Counted from the stretch's first letter, positions 26,890-37,150 are shown. The stretch is 64,000 nucleotides of DNA from Candidatus Gastranaerophilales bacterium (GCA_944322745.1 CALUPV010000001.1:62001-126000); one strand, 5' to 3'. The notes: generated from the letters alone by a model not told the origin. Numbers and translations: made by a program.

Positions 26890-26903
26890 AAATGTTATAA
26901 ACA

Positions 26904-27107
26904 TTAATTATTACTGAATACAACTTTCATTGTCGCCAGATTCTTAATAGACAACATTTTGTGTTTATTTTTTTGTTCTTCATTAATATTAAAAATTCTT
27001 ACAATTCTTTGAATTTCTTCAATTTGTTTTCTTGAAGAAAGAATATAAGCATTTTTTACCGGTTCGCTTATTGTTCCTAAAACCCCATTTAATTGTTCTT
27101 CGTTCAT
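26904..27107 (-). CDS. Small protein of unknown function
   Basis: 67 residues, mostly helical and charged (ISSRK-type helix followed by IQRIVRIFNINEEQKNKHK), no membrane segment. An AGGGGA site lies six bases before the ATG, and the frame is open with normal codon use, so I think it is real. No family recognised. It sits alone between the GNAT gene and a divergently oriented YhcH-family gene. Confidence 0.55.
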   Translation of the reverse strand: MNEEQLNGVLGTISEPVKNAYILSSRKQIEEIQRIVRIFNINEEQKNKHKMLSIKNLATMKVVFSNN

Positions 27108-27252
27108 CGATTTCCCCTGTAAGATATAAAGACTAACTTCCTCTATACTTTAATAAAGTTTTTTTCTCACTGATAATTGCCTTTTAATTTAACAAATGTA
27201 AAAATTTATGTTACATTAATAATCAAAAGTTTTATAAATGGGAGATTTACTT

Positions 27253-27696
27253 ATGATTATAGATAATTTATCCAATGCTGAAAAATATATTAGTTTACAT
27301 AAAGACTTTAAACTTGTATTTGATTTTCTTAAAAATAATGATTTAAGTGAGCTGGAATGCGGAAAACATCAATTAAGAGGAGAAGAAGTTTTCTTCAATT
27401 TACAAGAATATGAAACAAAGCCGACTCAAAAGTTAGAAGCTCATAAAAAATATATTGATATTCAAGTAGTTGCTATTGGTGAAGAATTTATGGGTTATAC
27501 AAACATAGAAAATACTTCTTTAACTGAAGAATATGATGCAGAAAAAGATGTTATGTTTTTAACAGGAAATGTTGATAAACTTCTCGCAACAAATAAAAAC
27601 TTTTTAATTTTCTATCCTGAAGATGCACATATGCCTGCTTTAGCAGTTGATAAACCATCAAAAGTAAAAAAGGCTATATTCAAAATTTTAAAATAG
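27253..27696 (+). CDS. YhcH/YjgK/YiaL-family protein
   Basis: 147 residues of the DUF386 family (beta-galactosidase subunit beta-like cupins). Typical lines are GKHQLRGEEVFFNLQEYETK, LEAHKKYIDIQVVAIGEE and FLIFYPEDAHMPAL; the His/Glu residues in these would bind a metal. Family members are linked to sialic acid and other sugar metabolism, but no such genes are adjacent. GGGAGATTTACTT precedes the ATG at 27253. Confidence 0.88.
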   Translation: MIIDNLSNAEKYISLHKDFKLVFDFLKNNDLSELECGKHQLRGEEVFFNLQEYETKPTQKLEAHKKYIDIQVVAIGEEFMGYTNIENTSLTEEYDAEKDVMFLTGNVDKLLATNKNFLIFYPEDAHMPALAVDKPSKVKKAIFKILK

Positions 27697-27702
27697 ATTT
27701 AT

Positions 27703-28380
27703 ATGAAAAACAAAACAAATTTCGAAATAAAGAATATGTTCGACAAAATATCTGAAAATTATGATTTTATGAATAGAATCATATCTTTTGGATTAAATGA
27801 ATATGTAAAAACACAAGCAATAAAAGCACTAAATATAAAACCGAATTCAAAAGTGTTGGATTTATGTTGCGGAAGCGGTGATTTAGGTAAAATTATAAAA
27901 AAGATACAGCCATCATGTGATGTAATAGGGGTTGATTTTTCGCAGAACATGATTGAATTAGCAAGCAAAAAAAATCCAAATATAACATACAGACAAATGG
28001 ACGTAACTTCTCTTACATTTGAAAAGAATTCTTTCGATTATATAGTAATGGGATTCGGTCTAAGAAATATTCCGCAAAGAAACAAAGCACTTGAAGAAAT
28101 ATATAGAACTCTTAAATCAGAAGGTCAATTTCTTCACATCGATTTCGGCAAGCATAATATATATAGTAAAATCTACGATATTATTATATTATTCATAGTT
28201 AAATTTTTTACTAAGAACACAAAACCATATAAATATTTAATATTATCTAAAAGAAATTTTTTAGAACCTGAAGAACTAATTGAATTGTTTAAGTTCAACA
28301 AACTCACATACGTTAAACACCAAAATATGTTTTTTGATGTAATTTCTTTTCAAATATTAAAAAAATCAGAGATTAAATAA
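27703..28380 (+). CDS. ubiE: UbiE/MenG-family quinone methyltransferase
   Basis: 225 residues. FDKISENYDFMNRIISFG opens the protein, then the SAM-binding motif VLDLCCGSGDLG, VIGVDFSQNMIELA, and FDYIVMGFGLRNIPQRNKAL, which is diagnostic for the family that C-methylates demethylmenaquinone or the ubiquinone precursor. With complex I genes later in the window it suggests a membrane quinone pool. It follows the YhcH-family gene by six bases, probably in one transcript. Confidence 0.88.
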   Translation: MKNKTNFEIKNMFDKISENYDFMNRIISFGLNEYVKTQAIKALNIKPNSKVLDLCCGSGDLGKIIKKIQPSCDVIGVDFSQNMIELASKKNPNITYRQMDVTSLTFEKNSFDYIVMGFGLRNIPQRNKALEEIYRTLKSEGQFLHIDFGKHNIYSKIYDIIILFIVKFFTKNTKPYKYLILSKRNFLEPEELIELFKFNKLTYVKHQNMFFDVISFQILKKSEIK

Positions 28381-28403
28381 TATATTTTTTAATATACATA
28401 AAA

Positions 28404-28432
28404 AGAAGGGAACACAATAAAGTGTCCCCTTC
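28404..28432 (-). terminator. Terminator after nifJ
   Basis: Arms AGAAGGGAACAC and GTGTCCCCTTCT (one mismatch) with a TTTTT run on the minus strand. It also lies at the end of ubiE but has a poor T-run on that strand. Confidence 0.7.
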
Positions 28433-28452
28433 TCTTCATAAGAGTGAATTAA

Positions 28453-31400
28453 CTATTTAATCAATTCACCAACTGCTTTAAATACAGCCATACGTTGAGC
28501 AGCATCCTTTTCAGCTTGTTCATACAAAGCTTGTGCTTCTTCAGGATTTGTTTTTGCTAATGACTTGTATCTGCCTTCAGACTTAATAAAGTCTTGGAAG
28601 CTTTCCTTTGGATCTTTAGCATCCCAAGTAAACGGTTGTTCGTTAGCAGGATTATATCTGTATAGTGGGAAATAACCAGCTTCAACAGCACGTTTTTGTT
28701 CTGTTTGAGTTTTACTCATATCGATACCGTGAGCAATACAAGGTGCATAAGCAAATATAATTGATGGTCCATCATATGCTTCAGCTTCTTGGAATGCTTT
28801 CAATGTTTGTTGTCTGTCTGCACCAAGTGCAACAGAAGCAACATATACATATCCATATGACATACTCATCAAGCCCATATTCTTCTTATATGTTTTCTTA
28901 CCACCTGTAGCAAATTTAGCAACAGCACCGGTTGGTGTAGATTTAGAAGCTTGACCGCCTGTGTTTGAATATACTTCAGTATCCAAAACAAGAACATTAA
29001 CATTCTTATTTTGAGCAAGAACATGGTCAATACCACCGTAACCGATATCGTTTGCCCAACCGTCACCACCAATAATCCATATTGATTTATCAGTAAAGTA
29101 ATCTTGTAATTCCCTTACTTTAGCTAAATCAGGACAATCAACATCAGCATATTTTGCTAATACTTCTTTTGCTTTTGTTTGAGCAGCAACTGCTTCATCT
29201 GTTTTAGAATTATCAAAATAAGCCATTGCACCTTCTAATGCTTCTACTAAATCAGCAGGAGCTTTACCTGATGCAAGTACTTTTTCAACGTATGTTTTCA
29301 AAGTATCTCTGTTTTGATCTACAGCTAATCTCATACCGAAACCGAATTCAGCATTGTCTTCAAATAATGAGTTTGCCCAAGCAGGTCCTCTTCCATCTTT
29401 ATTTGTTGTATAAGGAATTGTTGGGAATGTACCGGAATATATTGAAGAACAACCTGTTGCGTTTGCTACAATTGCATTTTCACCAAATAATTGAGAAACC
29501 AATTTAACATAAGGTGTTTCACCGCAACCAGCACAAGCACCTGAGAATTCAAATAACGGTTTTCTTAACATTGCACCTTTAATTGTTTTGGTTGTATTTT
29601 TACCCATTACATTATCAGGCAATGAATCAAAGAATTTTTCGTTAACAACTTCACAAGCTTCAACTTCTTTTTCAATTGTTGACCAAGATAAAGCTTGTTT
29701 TCCAGGTAATTTGTTTGCAGGACATTGATCAATACAAACACCGCAACCTGTACAATCATTACAATAAACTTGAACTTTGAACTGTTCACCGTTTGCATTT
29801 GGTTTTGCTTCAACAGTTTTAAATGATTCAGGAGCATTTGCCAAGTTTTCTTTTTCAACCAATTTTGTTCTGATTGCAGCATGTGGACAAGCACTTGCAC
29901 ATATACCGCATTGAATACAATCAGCTGAATTCCATTTTGGAACTCTTGGAGCGATTCCACGTTTTTCAAGGCAAGCAGTACCTGTAGGTATAACACCGTC
30001 AACACTCATTGCACTAACAGGAATATCATCTCCTTTTTGTCTCATAGAAGGTTCAATAATCTTCTTAGCAAATTCAGAAGCATCATCAGGAATTAATTTG
30101 ACTTCTTCAGCTGCACATACACCGTCTAAAGAAGCAGGTATTTCAACTTCTTGACAAGCATCTACCGCAGCATCGATTAATGCTAAGTTCATATTTACAA
30201 CATCATCACCTTTTTTCTTGAAGGTTTTGATTGTCATTTCTCTCATACCTTCATAAGCTTGTTCAAACGGAATAATTCCTGAAACTTTAAAGTATGCAAC
30301 CATCATAACTGTGTTTGCACCTTTACCTCTTAATCCGGGTTGTTGTGCGATTAATTTTTCTGCATCTACATTGTAGAATTTAATTTTCTTCTTTATTATT
30401 GTTTCTTGCATATCACGAGTTAAGTGAGCAAATGCTTCTTCTTTTGTGTATGGAGAATTCAATAAGAAAGTACCACCTTCTTTTAACCCCTTTAATAAAT
30501 CATATCTGCCAACATATGCATGAGCGGAACAAGATACAAAATCAGGTGCAGTAATTAAATATGTTGATTTGATTGGTTTATCACCAAATCTCAAGTGAGA
30601 TACTGTTACACCGAATGATTTTTTAGAGTCATATGCAAAATATGCTTGAGCATCTTTATTTGTATATTGACCGATAATTTTAATTGAGTTTTTATTTGCA
30701 CCAACAGTACCATCTGAACCCAAGCCCCAGAACATACAATTTGTAGTGCCTTCTGGCTCAGTTACAATATGTTCTGTTACTTTTAATGATAAGTTAGTAA
30801 CATCATCTTCAATACCTACGGTAAAGTTATGGAATCCATTTGATTCACCGTGTTTATAAATTGCAAGTACCATTGACGGAGTGAATTCTTTAGAAGATAA
30901 ACCATAACGACCGCCAATAACTCTGATATCTTTATTTTCTAATGCTGCAACTACATCCAAATACAATGGTTCACCAATTGAACCGGGTTCTTTTGTTCTA
31001 TCTAATACGTTAATACGTTTAACTGTTTTTGGTAATACAGCATTAAAGCGTTTAACATCAAACGGTCTGTATAATCTAACTTTAACTAAACCATACTTAG
31101 TACCGCGTTTTTCATTTAAGTATTCGATTGTTTCTTCAATTGTTTCACAACCAGAACCCATTGCAACAATTACATCAGTTGCATCAGGAGCACCAACGTA
31201 ATCAAACGGATGATATTGTCTTCCTGTAACAGCTGCAACTTTATCCATATATTCTTGAACAATATCAGGAACAGCATTGTAGTATTTATTAACTGTTTCA
31301 CGACCTTGGAAATATACGTCTGTATTTTGAGCACCAACTTTACATACTGGAGCTTCAGGTCTCAATGCACGTTTTCTGAATTCTTCAATGTATTTTGGTT

Positions 31401-31986
31401 CTACTAATTTTGCAATGTCTTCATAAGATATCTCTTCAATTTTATGTACTTCGTGAGAAGTTCTGAAACCATCAAAGAATTGTAAGAATGGAACTTTAGC
31501 TTTATAAGTAGCCAAGTGAGCAACCAAAGCTAAATCCATTTCTTCTTGTACAGAGTTAGCAGCTAACATAGCATAACCAGTATTACGGCAAGCCATAACG
31601 TCACTATGGTCACCAAATATTGATAATGATTGAGCAGCTAAAGCTCTTGCTGCTACATGGATTACAGAAGGAAGCATTTCCCCTGCAACTTTGTGCATAA
31701 CAGGAATCATTAACAATAGACCCTGTGATGCTGTATAGGTTGAAGTTAAAGCACCTGCTGCCAATGAACCGTGAACAGCACCTGCTGCACCGGCTTCTGA
31801 TTGCATTTCTGCTACTTTTACTTCTTTACCCCAGATATTTTGTTTGTGTTGTGATGCCCATTCATCAATCCATTCACCCATTGTAGATGATGGAGTAATT
31901 GGGTAGATTGCTGATACTTCGCTTAATGCATAAGCCACATGGGCTGCAGCATAGTTACCATCAACCGTAATTGTTTTCTTTGGCAT
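28453..31986 (-). CDS. nifJ: Pyruvate:ferredoxin (flavodoxin) oxidoreductase, single chain
   Basis: PFOR oxidises pyruvate to acetyl-CoA and CO2, reducing ferredoxin. The 1177 residues follow the single-chain order. Domain I has AHVAYALSEVSAIYPITPSS, the gamma domain includes GCETIEETIEYL, and two ferredoxin-type clusters are CIQCGICASACP and CNDCTGCGVCIDQCP. The TPP domain has FSGACAGCGETPYV, IIGGDGWANDIGYGG and DTEVYSNTGGQASKST. MPKKTITVDGN at 31986 is the chosen start, with GGAGG upstream. It is monocistronic and marks an anaerobic fermentative metabolism. Confidence 0.97.
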   Translation of the reverse strand: MPKKTITVDGNYAAAHVAYALSEVSAIYPITPSSTMGEWIDEWASQHKQNIWGKEVKVAEMQSEAGAAGAVHGSLAAGALTSTYTASQGLLLMIPVMHKVAGEMLPSVIHVAARALAAQSLSIFGDHSDVMACRNTGYAMLAANSVQEEMDLALVAHLATYKAKVPFLQFFDGFRTSHEVHKIEEISYEDIAKLVEPKYIEEFRKRALRPEAPVCKVGAQNTDVYFQGRETVNKYYNAVPDIVQEYMDKVAAVTGRQYHPFDYVGAPDATDVIVAMGSGCETIEETIEYLNEKRGTKYGLVKVRLYRPFDVKRFNAVLPKTVKRINVLDRTKEPGSIGEPLYLDVVAALENKDIRVIGGRYGLSSKEFTPSMVLAIYKHGESNGFHNFTVGIEDDVTNLSLKVTEHIVTEPEGTTNCMFWGLGSDGTVGANKNSIKIIGQYTNKDAQAYFAYDSKKSFGVTVSHLRFGDKPIKSTYLITAPDFVSCSAHAYVGRYDLLKGLKEGGTFLLNSPYTKEEAFAHLTRDMQETIIKKKIKFYNVDAEKLIAQQPGLRGKGANTVMMVAYFKVSGIIPFEQAYEGMREMTIKTFKKKGDDVVNMNLALIDAAVDACQEVEIPASLDGVCAAEEVKLIPDDASEFAKKIIEPSMRQKGDDIPVSAMSVDGVIPTGTACLEKRGIAPRVPKWNSADCIQCGICASACPHAAIRTKLVEKENLANAPESFKTVEAKPNANGEQFKVQVYCNDCTGCGVCIDQCPANKLPGKQALSWSTIEKEVEACEVVNEKFFDSLPDNVMGKNTTKTIKGAMLRKPLFEFSGACAGCGETPYVKLVSQLFGENAIVANATGCSSIYSGTFPTIPYTTNKDGRGPAWANSLFEDNAEFGFGMRLAVDQNRDTLKTYVEKVLASGKAPADLVEALEGAMAYFDNSKTDEAVAAQTKAKEVLAKYADVDCPDLAKVRELQDYFTDKSIWIIGGDGWANDIGYGGIDHVLAQNKNVNVLVLDTEVYSNTGGQASKSTPTGAVAKFATGGKKTYKKNMGLMSMSYGYVYVASVALGADRQQTLKAFQEAEAYDGPSIIFAYAPCIAHGIDMSKTQTEQKRAVEAGYFPLYRYNPANEQPFTWDAKDPKESFQDFIKSEGRYKSLAKTNPEEAQALYEQAEKDAAQRMAVFKAVGELIK

Positions 31987-32112
31987 TTGTTTTACAACCT
32001 CCATTCTCTCTATATTATGCTGTTTAAATACCTAGTACTACATATGAAAATGGTACTCCAAAGATAGTTAAATTACAAATAAAAATCCATGCCCGATTTT
32101 CCCAAAAAACTT

Positions 32113-32140
32113 AAAGCGGACTATATAAGATATCCGCTTT
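32113..32140 (-). terminator. Terminator after trpBA
   Basis: Arms AAAGCGGA and TCCGCTTT around a 12-base loop, followed on the minus strand by AAGTTTTTT. Confidence 0.65.
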
Positions 32141-32199
32141 AATTTAAAAATTATTATCATTTTTAAAGTCTTAGATTCAAACTTTGATTACTTAAATTA

Positions 32200-32973
32200 C
32201 TATTTGATTTTTATCGCTGATTTCATTTTTTTAACATAGTCAAAAACTTGAGAAGGCGAATCCTTTCCATACTTTTCGACTATTTTAACAATTGCATTAC
32301 CAACAATAATCCCGTCAGCTATTTCAGAGAAAAATTCAGCCTGTTGCACCGTGTTTATTCCAAAACCTAATGCAATAGGTATATTTGTATTTTCTTTCAA
32401 AATATCAATTATATTTGTTATTTCTTTAAAATGTCCTTCCATTGAAGAAGTAGAACCTATTGACGGAACAAAATATATAAAGCCTGTAGCTTCTTTTGCT
32501 ATCATTTTTACTCTGTCAATATTTTCAGGAACTACAAAAGAAATAATATCAACATTATATTTGTCTGCATATTCTTTTATTTCAGACTTTTCTTCATATG
32601 GTAAATCCGGAACAACAATACCACAGACATTAACCTCAGAACATTTCATAAAGAATTCTTCATATCCGTAATTAAAAACGGGATTTATATATGTGTGAAG
32701 AATAATCGAAATTTGAGTTGTATTTCGAACTTCTTTTATCATATCAAAAATACCTTTAAGATATGTTTCTGATTTTAATGCGCGTAAATTTGCACTTTGT
32801 ACAACACTGCTTTCTGCAATAGGGTCAGAAAAAGGGACTCCGAGTTCTACCATATTACACCCCGCTTTTGCCATAGAAATAATAACTTCTTTTGTTGTAT
32901 TTAAATCGGGATCACCGGCCATTAAAAAACCTATTAAAGCTTTATTTTGAAACGCATTTTTTATGTTATTCAT
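32200..32973 (-). CDS. trpA: Tryptophan synthase, alpha chain
   Basis: TrpA cleaves indole-3-glycerol phosphate and channels indole to TrpB. The 257 residues include [32 protein letters not shown] (catalytic Glu), VPDLPYEE (catalytic Asp) and [30 protein letters not shown] precedes the ATG at 32973, which overlaps the trpB stop by eight bases, so the two are translationally coupled. The other trp genes are absent here. Confidence 0.97.
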   Translation of the reverse strand: MNNIKNAFQNKALIGFLMAGDPDLNTTKEVIISMAKAGCNMVELGVPFSDPIAESSVVQSANLRALKSETYLKGIFDMIKEVRNTTQISIILHTYINPVFNYGYEEFFMKCSEVNVCGIVVPDLPYEEKSEIKEYADKYNVDIISFVVPENIDRVKMIAKEATGFIYFVPSIGSTSSMEGHFKEITNIIDILKENTNIPIALGFGINTVQQAEFFSEIADGIIVGNAIVKIVEKYGKDSPSQVFDYVKKMKSAIKIK

Positions 32974-34150
32974 TGATAATCCTTCCTCTATATTTTGCAA
33001 TTGCAGCTACATCTTTATCACCTCGACCTGATAAACAAACTATAATTATTTCATCTTTTTTCATTGTTGGAGCAAGCTTCTTTGCATATGCAACAGCATG
33101 AGAACTTTCTATTGCGGGAATTATTCCCTCAACTTTTGATAAATATTCAAACGCTTCAACTGCTTCTTCATCTGTAACAGGAACATATTCAGCTCTGCCT
33201 GTTTCTTTTAAATAAGCATGTTCAGGTCCAATACCCGGATAATCCAATCCTGCAGATATTGAATATACAGGAGCAATTTGTCCATGCTTATCCTGACAAA
33301 ATATCGACTTCATACCATGGAATATTCCTACACTTCCCTTTGTCATCGTTGCAGCGTGTTTATCAGTATCAACACCAAGCCCTGCTGCTTCACAACCTAT
33401 AAGTTTTACATCTTTGTCATTTATAAAGTTATAGAACATACCCATAGCATTACTGCCACCACCGACACAAGCCATAACTACATTTGGAAGTTTACCTTCA
33501 ATATGAAGTATTTGTTCACGTGCTTCTTTACTTATTACACTTTGAAAATCTCTTACAATAGTAGGATAAGGATGAGGGCCCATAACAGAACCAAGAAGAT
33601 ACATTGTATCATCACTTCTTTTTGACCATTCCTTCATAGCCTCATTAACCGCATCTTTTAATGTCTGAGTTCCAAATGTTACTGCATGCACTTTAGCGCC
33701 TAATAATTCCATTCTATAAACATTTAAAGATTGTCGAATAGTATCTTCAAGCCCCATATAAATTTCGCATTCTAAACCCAAAAGAGCGGCCGCAGTTGCT
33801 GTTGCAACACCATGCTGGCCTGCACCAGTTTCAGCTATAACACGCTTTTTACCCATATATTTCGCAAGTAAAGCCTGCCCTAATACATTATTAATTTTAT
33901 GTGAACCTGTATGATTTAAATCTTCCCTTTTTAAATATATTTTTGCACCATTCAAATCCTCAGTCATATTCTTCGCAAAATACAATAAAGAAGGACGTCC
34001 GGCATAATTTGCAAGCAAAGAATTTAATTCTTCATTAAACTTCTTATCATTTTTATAAAATTCATATGCTTCTTCTATGCGTTTAATTTCAGGCATTAAA
34101 ACTTCAGGAACATACTGTCCTCCGAATTTTCCAAATCTGGTTTTTGTCAT
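32966..34150 (-). CDS. trpB: Tryptophan synthase, beta chain
   Basis: TrpB condenses indole with serine using PLP. The 394 residues start [20 protein letters not shown] and carry the PLP lysine in [34 protein letters not shown] and the phosphate-binding [12 protein letters not shown]. This is the regular TrpB1 form that pairs with TrpA. AAGGATATAGAA precedes the ATG at 34150. A leader of about 140 bases containing a short ORF precedes it. Confidence 0.97.
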   Translation of the reverse strand: MTKTRFGKFGGQYVPEVLMPEIKRIEEAYEFYKNDKKFNEELNSLLANYAGRPSLLYFAKNMTEDLNGAKIYLKREDLNHTGSHKINNVLGQALLAKYMGKKRVIAETGAGQHGVATATAAALLGLECEIYMGLEDTIRQSLNVYRMELLGAKVHAVTFGTQTLKDAVNEAMKEWSKRSDDTMYLLGSVMGPHPYPTIVRDFQSVISKEAREQILHIEGKLPNVVMACVGGGSNAMGMFYNFINDKDVKLIGCEAAGLGVDTDKHAATMTKGSVGIFHGMKSIFCQDKHGQIAPVYSISAGLDYPGIGPEHAYLKETGRAEYVPVTDEEAVEAFEYLSKVEGIIPAIESSHAVAYAKKLAPTMKKDEIIIVCLSGRGDKDVAAIAKYRGRIINE

Positions 34151-34292
34151 TTCTATATCCTTATACAATTAATAAAACTTACTATATGCTATACAAATAT
34201 TCCTAATGTTTATATATAGCACAACAAAACTGTTTTTCGCTAAAAGCAAAAAACAACAAACACTGTCGACAAATCGAAATCAAAAGACGAGA

Positions 34293-34421
34293 TTAATACC
34301 TGTCAAAACGATTGTCAACCTTAACGGGACACCAACCCATTCTTTTTTCACTTAAAGAAAACCAATTAGAAAGAAATTCTGTAAAAATAACTAAGAAACT
34401 ATAAAGTGAACTTCTATTCAT
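34293..34421 (-). CDS. Candidate 42-residue ORF upstream of trpB
   Basis: An ATG at 34421, preceded by AGGAAAGGGAAG at good spacing, opens 42 codons. The product begins MNRSSLYSFLVIFTEFLSNW and ends RMGWCPVKVDNRFDRY. It has two Trp codons (positions 20 and 30), not tandem. It lies on the trpBA strand, about 140 bases upstream of trpB, so it could be a leader peptide, an independent small protein or a chance frame. A weak TTTTTTGC/GCGAAAAA hairpin follows at about 34234-34254. Conservation would decide. Confidence 0.4.
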   Translation of the reverse strand: MNRSSLYSFLVIFTEFLSNWFSLSEKRMGWCPVKVDNRFDRY

Positions 34422-34681
34422 TATTAACTTCCCTTTCCTACCATGGATTGTTGTAATATTCTAACTCCAATTTAAAATTTTGGCTAGTCTATTCTTTACA
34501 TTTTTTAAAAATTTATATAGATATAGACAAATATTAATTTTTATTAAGTTGGTTTCAGGGCCGTTTTCTTTGTATTTTATGAGTTTTTAAATCGATATAC
34601 AAATTTTACATATATTATATATAACAATTTTATATACTGTAATTTTTTTAATATAGTATAAGCTATAAGAGGGATATTAAG

Positions 34682-35104
34682 ATGAGTGTAAATCTTTCAA
34701 GCAAACAGAATATAGAACAAATTAATGTAGAAACAAATGTCCAAGCACAAGACCAACAAAATATACAAGAATATAATAGAAGCTTGGAATTATACAAAAA
34801 TACAATGTCAACATTCAATCCGGGCAATAACTGTGATGAATATGCATCGACATTTTTTCAAAATGCACAATCATTAAAAGAAGAAAGTAAAGCTCGCACT
34901 AGTAAAAAAATAAAAGAACCAAGTACAGACCTTGGAATAGTTGCGAAAGCTGCAGATTGGATTGCAGATATATTAGGTGTGGATTTGGATAAAGAAGAAG
35001 ACCCTCTTGAATCATTACAAACATATGAAGAAGTACTGCCGGGAGCTGGCTTTAGCAGAACTACAAAAGAATACCAAATGATGCTAAAAGAACTTCATTT
35101 ATAA
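34682..35104 (+). CDS. Hypothetical protein, lineage-specific
   Basis: 140 residues, soluble, no signal peptide. A Gln/Asn/Ser-rich N-terminus (MSVNLSSKQNIEQINVETNV) is followed by a Lys-rich linker and a more hydrophobic stretch, LGIVAKAADWIADILGVDLD. AAGAGGGATATTAAG precedes the ATG. It is monocistronic, with its own terminator. No family recognised. Confidence 0.65.
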   Translation: MSVNLSSKQNIEQINVETNVQAQDQQNIQEYNRSLELYKNTMSTFNPGNNCDEYASTFFQNAQSLKEESKARTSKKIKEPSTDLGIVAKAADWIADILGVDLDKEEDPLESLQTYEEVLPGAGFSRTTKEYQMMLKELHL

Positions 35105-35113
35105 TAAGTAATC

Positions 35114-35144
35114 AAAAAGATAACCAATATCGGTTATCTTTTTT
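35114..35144 (+). terminator. Bidirectional terminator
   Basis: Arms AAAAAGATAACC and GGTTATCTTTTT with a short loop, between the convergent hypothetical and hydrolase genes. Confidence 0.85.
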
Positions 35145-35155
35145 ATAGAGAAGAT

Positions 35156-35965
35156 TTACATATTTCTTATTTTTTCAAGAAAATTAATTATAATAGGGAG
35201 AGAATTTTCATAATCATTATGATCATCTCCTTTTACTAAAAAGAATTCTGCATCATTTGATTTTTTATTATTTTTGATTGCTTGTTCATAAGGAATCATA
35301 GAATCATCAATTGAATGTACAATCAATAATGGTTCTGTAATTTTATCTATTCTTGAGTAATTATCAAATTTTTGTATAAATGGAACAAAATAAACAATGT
35401 TTTGCAACCAATCCTTTTTAGTTACTCTTTTTAATGTTGCTTTACCCATATCTTTAGTATTGGTAAAAGTGGATTGTAATATTACAGCCAGAAAATCATT
35501 TTCTATTGCAATTTTAGATGTAACAGCTCCACCAACAGACAATCCCCATAAAATTATATTTTCTGATTTTATATTCTTTTCATTATTTAAAAAGGCAAGA
35601 GCAGCTCTTGCATCTTTATACAATCCTTGTTCGAACGGAATGCCTTCACTTTCACCATAGCCTCTATAATCGTAAATAAAAATACCATACCCCATATTAA
35701 TAACAGGTATAAGCATATCGAAGAAATAGCTTATATTTCCTCCATTTCCGTGTGAAAACAGTATTGTCGGATATTCTTCTTTTGGAGGAACATACCAAGC
35801 ATTAAGTTTTATACCATCAATTGTTTTAAAACAAACATTTTCATGTGGGTATTTTGTTTCATAAACTTCTTTCGAAGGGAAATATATATTATTTGTACAT
35901 AAAAATAAAATAATATAACATCCTATGATTATTGATAAAAAAATTCTTTTCCAGCTAATCTTCAT
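35156..35965 (-). CDS. Membrane-anchored alpha/beta hydrolase
   Basis: 269 residues. An N-terminal hydrophobic segment (about 8-26, uncleaved anchor or signal) precedes an alpha/beta hydrolase fold of the Bem46/DUF1749-like group. The oxyanion loop is FSHGNGGNISYF, the nucleophile elbow GLSVGG, with the Asp in HSIDDSMIPYEQA and the His in GDDHNDYEN. Probably an esterase or peptidase facing the periplasm; substrate unknown. Monocistronic. Confidence 0.85.
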   Translation of the reverse strand: MKISWKRIFLSIIIGCYIILFLCTNNIYFPSKEVYETKYPHENVCFKTIDGIKLNAWYVPPKEEYPTILFSHGNGGNISYFFDMLIPVINMGYGIFIYDYRGYGESEGIPFEQGLYKDARAALAFLNNEKNIKSENIILWGLSVGGAVTSKIAIENDFLAVILQSTFTNTKDMGKATLKRVTKKDWLQNIVYFVPFIQKFDNYSRIDKITEPLLIVHSIDDSMIPYEQAIKNNKKSNDAEFFLVKGDDHNDYENSLPIIINFLEKIRNM

Positions 35966-36100
35966 AGTAACCTTATTCCACGCAATAATATAAATTTAAC
36001 AAATTCCATATTTTCCTTTTGAATCTTACAGAAATTTAATAAATTTATTAATTTTCTTTTAATTGATATTATTTTAATTAAAGAAAGCGAGGAAAGAACA

Positions 36101-37084
36101 ATGTTTGAATCATACTATTGTGAGAAATTGGAAAAAACTCTGCACTTTTTGCCTGATGGAGTAAAATTTTGTTGCAGCTGCGCAGAAGGAGCCGGAATCA
36201 AAATAAGTGATTTTTCAAAATTCAACAAAGAAGATATTATTAAAGCAAAGAAAAAATATATAGAATTTCTAAAAAAAGGACAACTTCCAAAAGAATGTAG
36301 CGGATGCATAGAGTATAAAAAAAGAAGCATTAAACAAAGAATAAAAGAATTTTTTGAAAAACCTGTTGAAACAAAAGTTTCACATATAATAGTCGATCAC
36401 TTTAAACAATGCGATTGTAATTGTACATATTGTTCGCAAACAAAATTTTTTCCATCCAAAACTCAAAATTATGAATTATTGCCAATTATTCAAGAGTTAT
36501 ATGAACAAAAAATGATTGACTTAGAGAACCTGAAAGTAGAATTTCAGGGTGGGAATATATCAGAACTTAAAGAATTTGAACTGTTAATGAGAGAATTTTA
36601 TGCTCATAACTGTGATGACTTTGTTATTTTAATGAATGCAATCAAATATATTCCAATACTTGAAAAAATCGGAAATAATTGGAAAAGTCATATTTGTATT
36701 TCTTTAGATGCAGGTACGAGAGAAACCTTCAAAAAAATAAAGAATATAGATGCATTTGATCAAGTTATAGAAAACATAACGAAAATCAGACAACATTCAA
36801 AAGCACAAATTTCTCTTAAATATATAATAATTAAAGATGTAAATGATAACAAAGAAGAATTAGAAAAATTTTTAAACATTGCAAAAGAAATAGGAAATAT
36901 CCAGCCTGTACATTTAGAAATTGATTACAACAATACTCTTCTTTCAAAAGGAATAAAGTTTGAAGTACCAAAACACTATTACGAATTATTCAAAATTGCA
37001 GAAAATTATTGTAAAGAAAATGATTTAGGATACAAAGTATTTCCATACACTCAACACATTTTAGACCAAGGTTACAGCATATAG
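36101..37084 (+). CDS. Radical SAM protein with extra N-terminal cysteines
   Basis: 327 residues. The radical SAM motif CX3CX2C is at Cys104, Cys108 and Cys111 in CDCNCTYC, followed by the glycine-rich VEFQGGNISELKEF and ISLDAGTRETFKKI. Before it lie FCCSCAEGAG (residues 23-32) and ECSGC (65-69), which could hold a second Fe-S cluster. Such a split-cluster layout occurs in peptide- or carbohydrate-modifying enzymes. No obvious substrate gene is adjacent. GAGGAAAG precedes the ATG. Confidence 0.8.
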   Translation: MFESYYCEKLEKTLHFLPDGVKFCCSCAEGAGIKISDFSKFNKEDIIKAKKKYIEFLKKGQLPKECSGCIEYKKRSIKQRIKEFFEKPVETKVSHIIVDHFKQCDCNCTYCSQTKFFPSKTQNYELLPIIQELYEQKMIDLENLKVEFQGGNISELKEFELLMREFYAHNCDDFVILMNAIKYIPILEKIGNNWKSHICISLDAGTRETFKKIKNIDAFDQVIENITKIRQHSKAQISLKYIIIKDVNDNKEELEKFLNIAKEIGNIQPVHLEIDYNNTLLSKGIKFEVPKHYYELFKIAENYCKENDLGYKVFPYTQHILDQGYSI

Positions 37085-37150
37085 CTTGATAAAAAAATGT
37101 GTTTTAACTAATATCTACATGTTAAATTACAAAGGAAAGAAGGTAGAATT

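Noticed and set aside
27196-27216. ATGTAA/TTACAT inverted repeat as an RpaB site
   Set aside because: HLR1 is a direct repeat; this one is inverted, and such short AT-rich arms are expected by chance.
29226-29507. Rightward Leu/Gln-rich open frame within nifJ
   Set aside because: It lies entirely antisense within PFOR, whose motifs are intact on the other strand.
34230-34421. Classical trp attenuator
   Set aside because: The small ORF has two separated Trp codons rather than a tandem pair, and no strong terminator lies between it and trpB.
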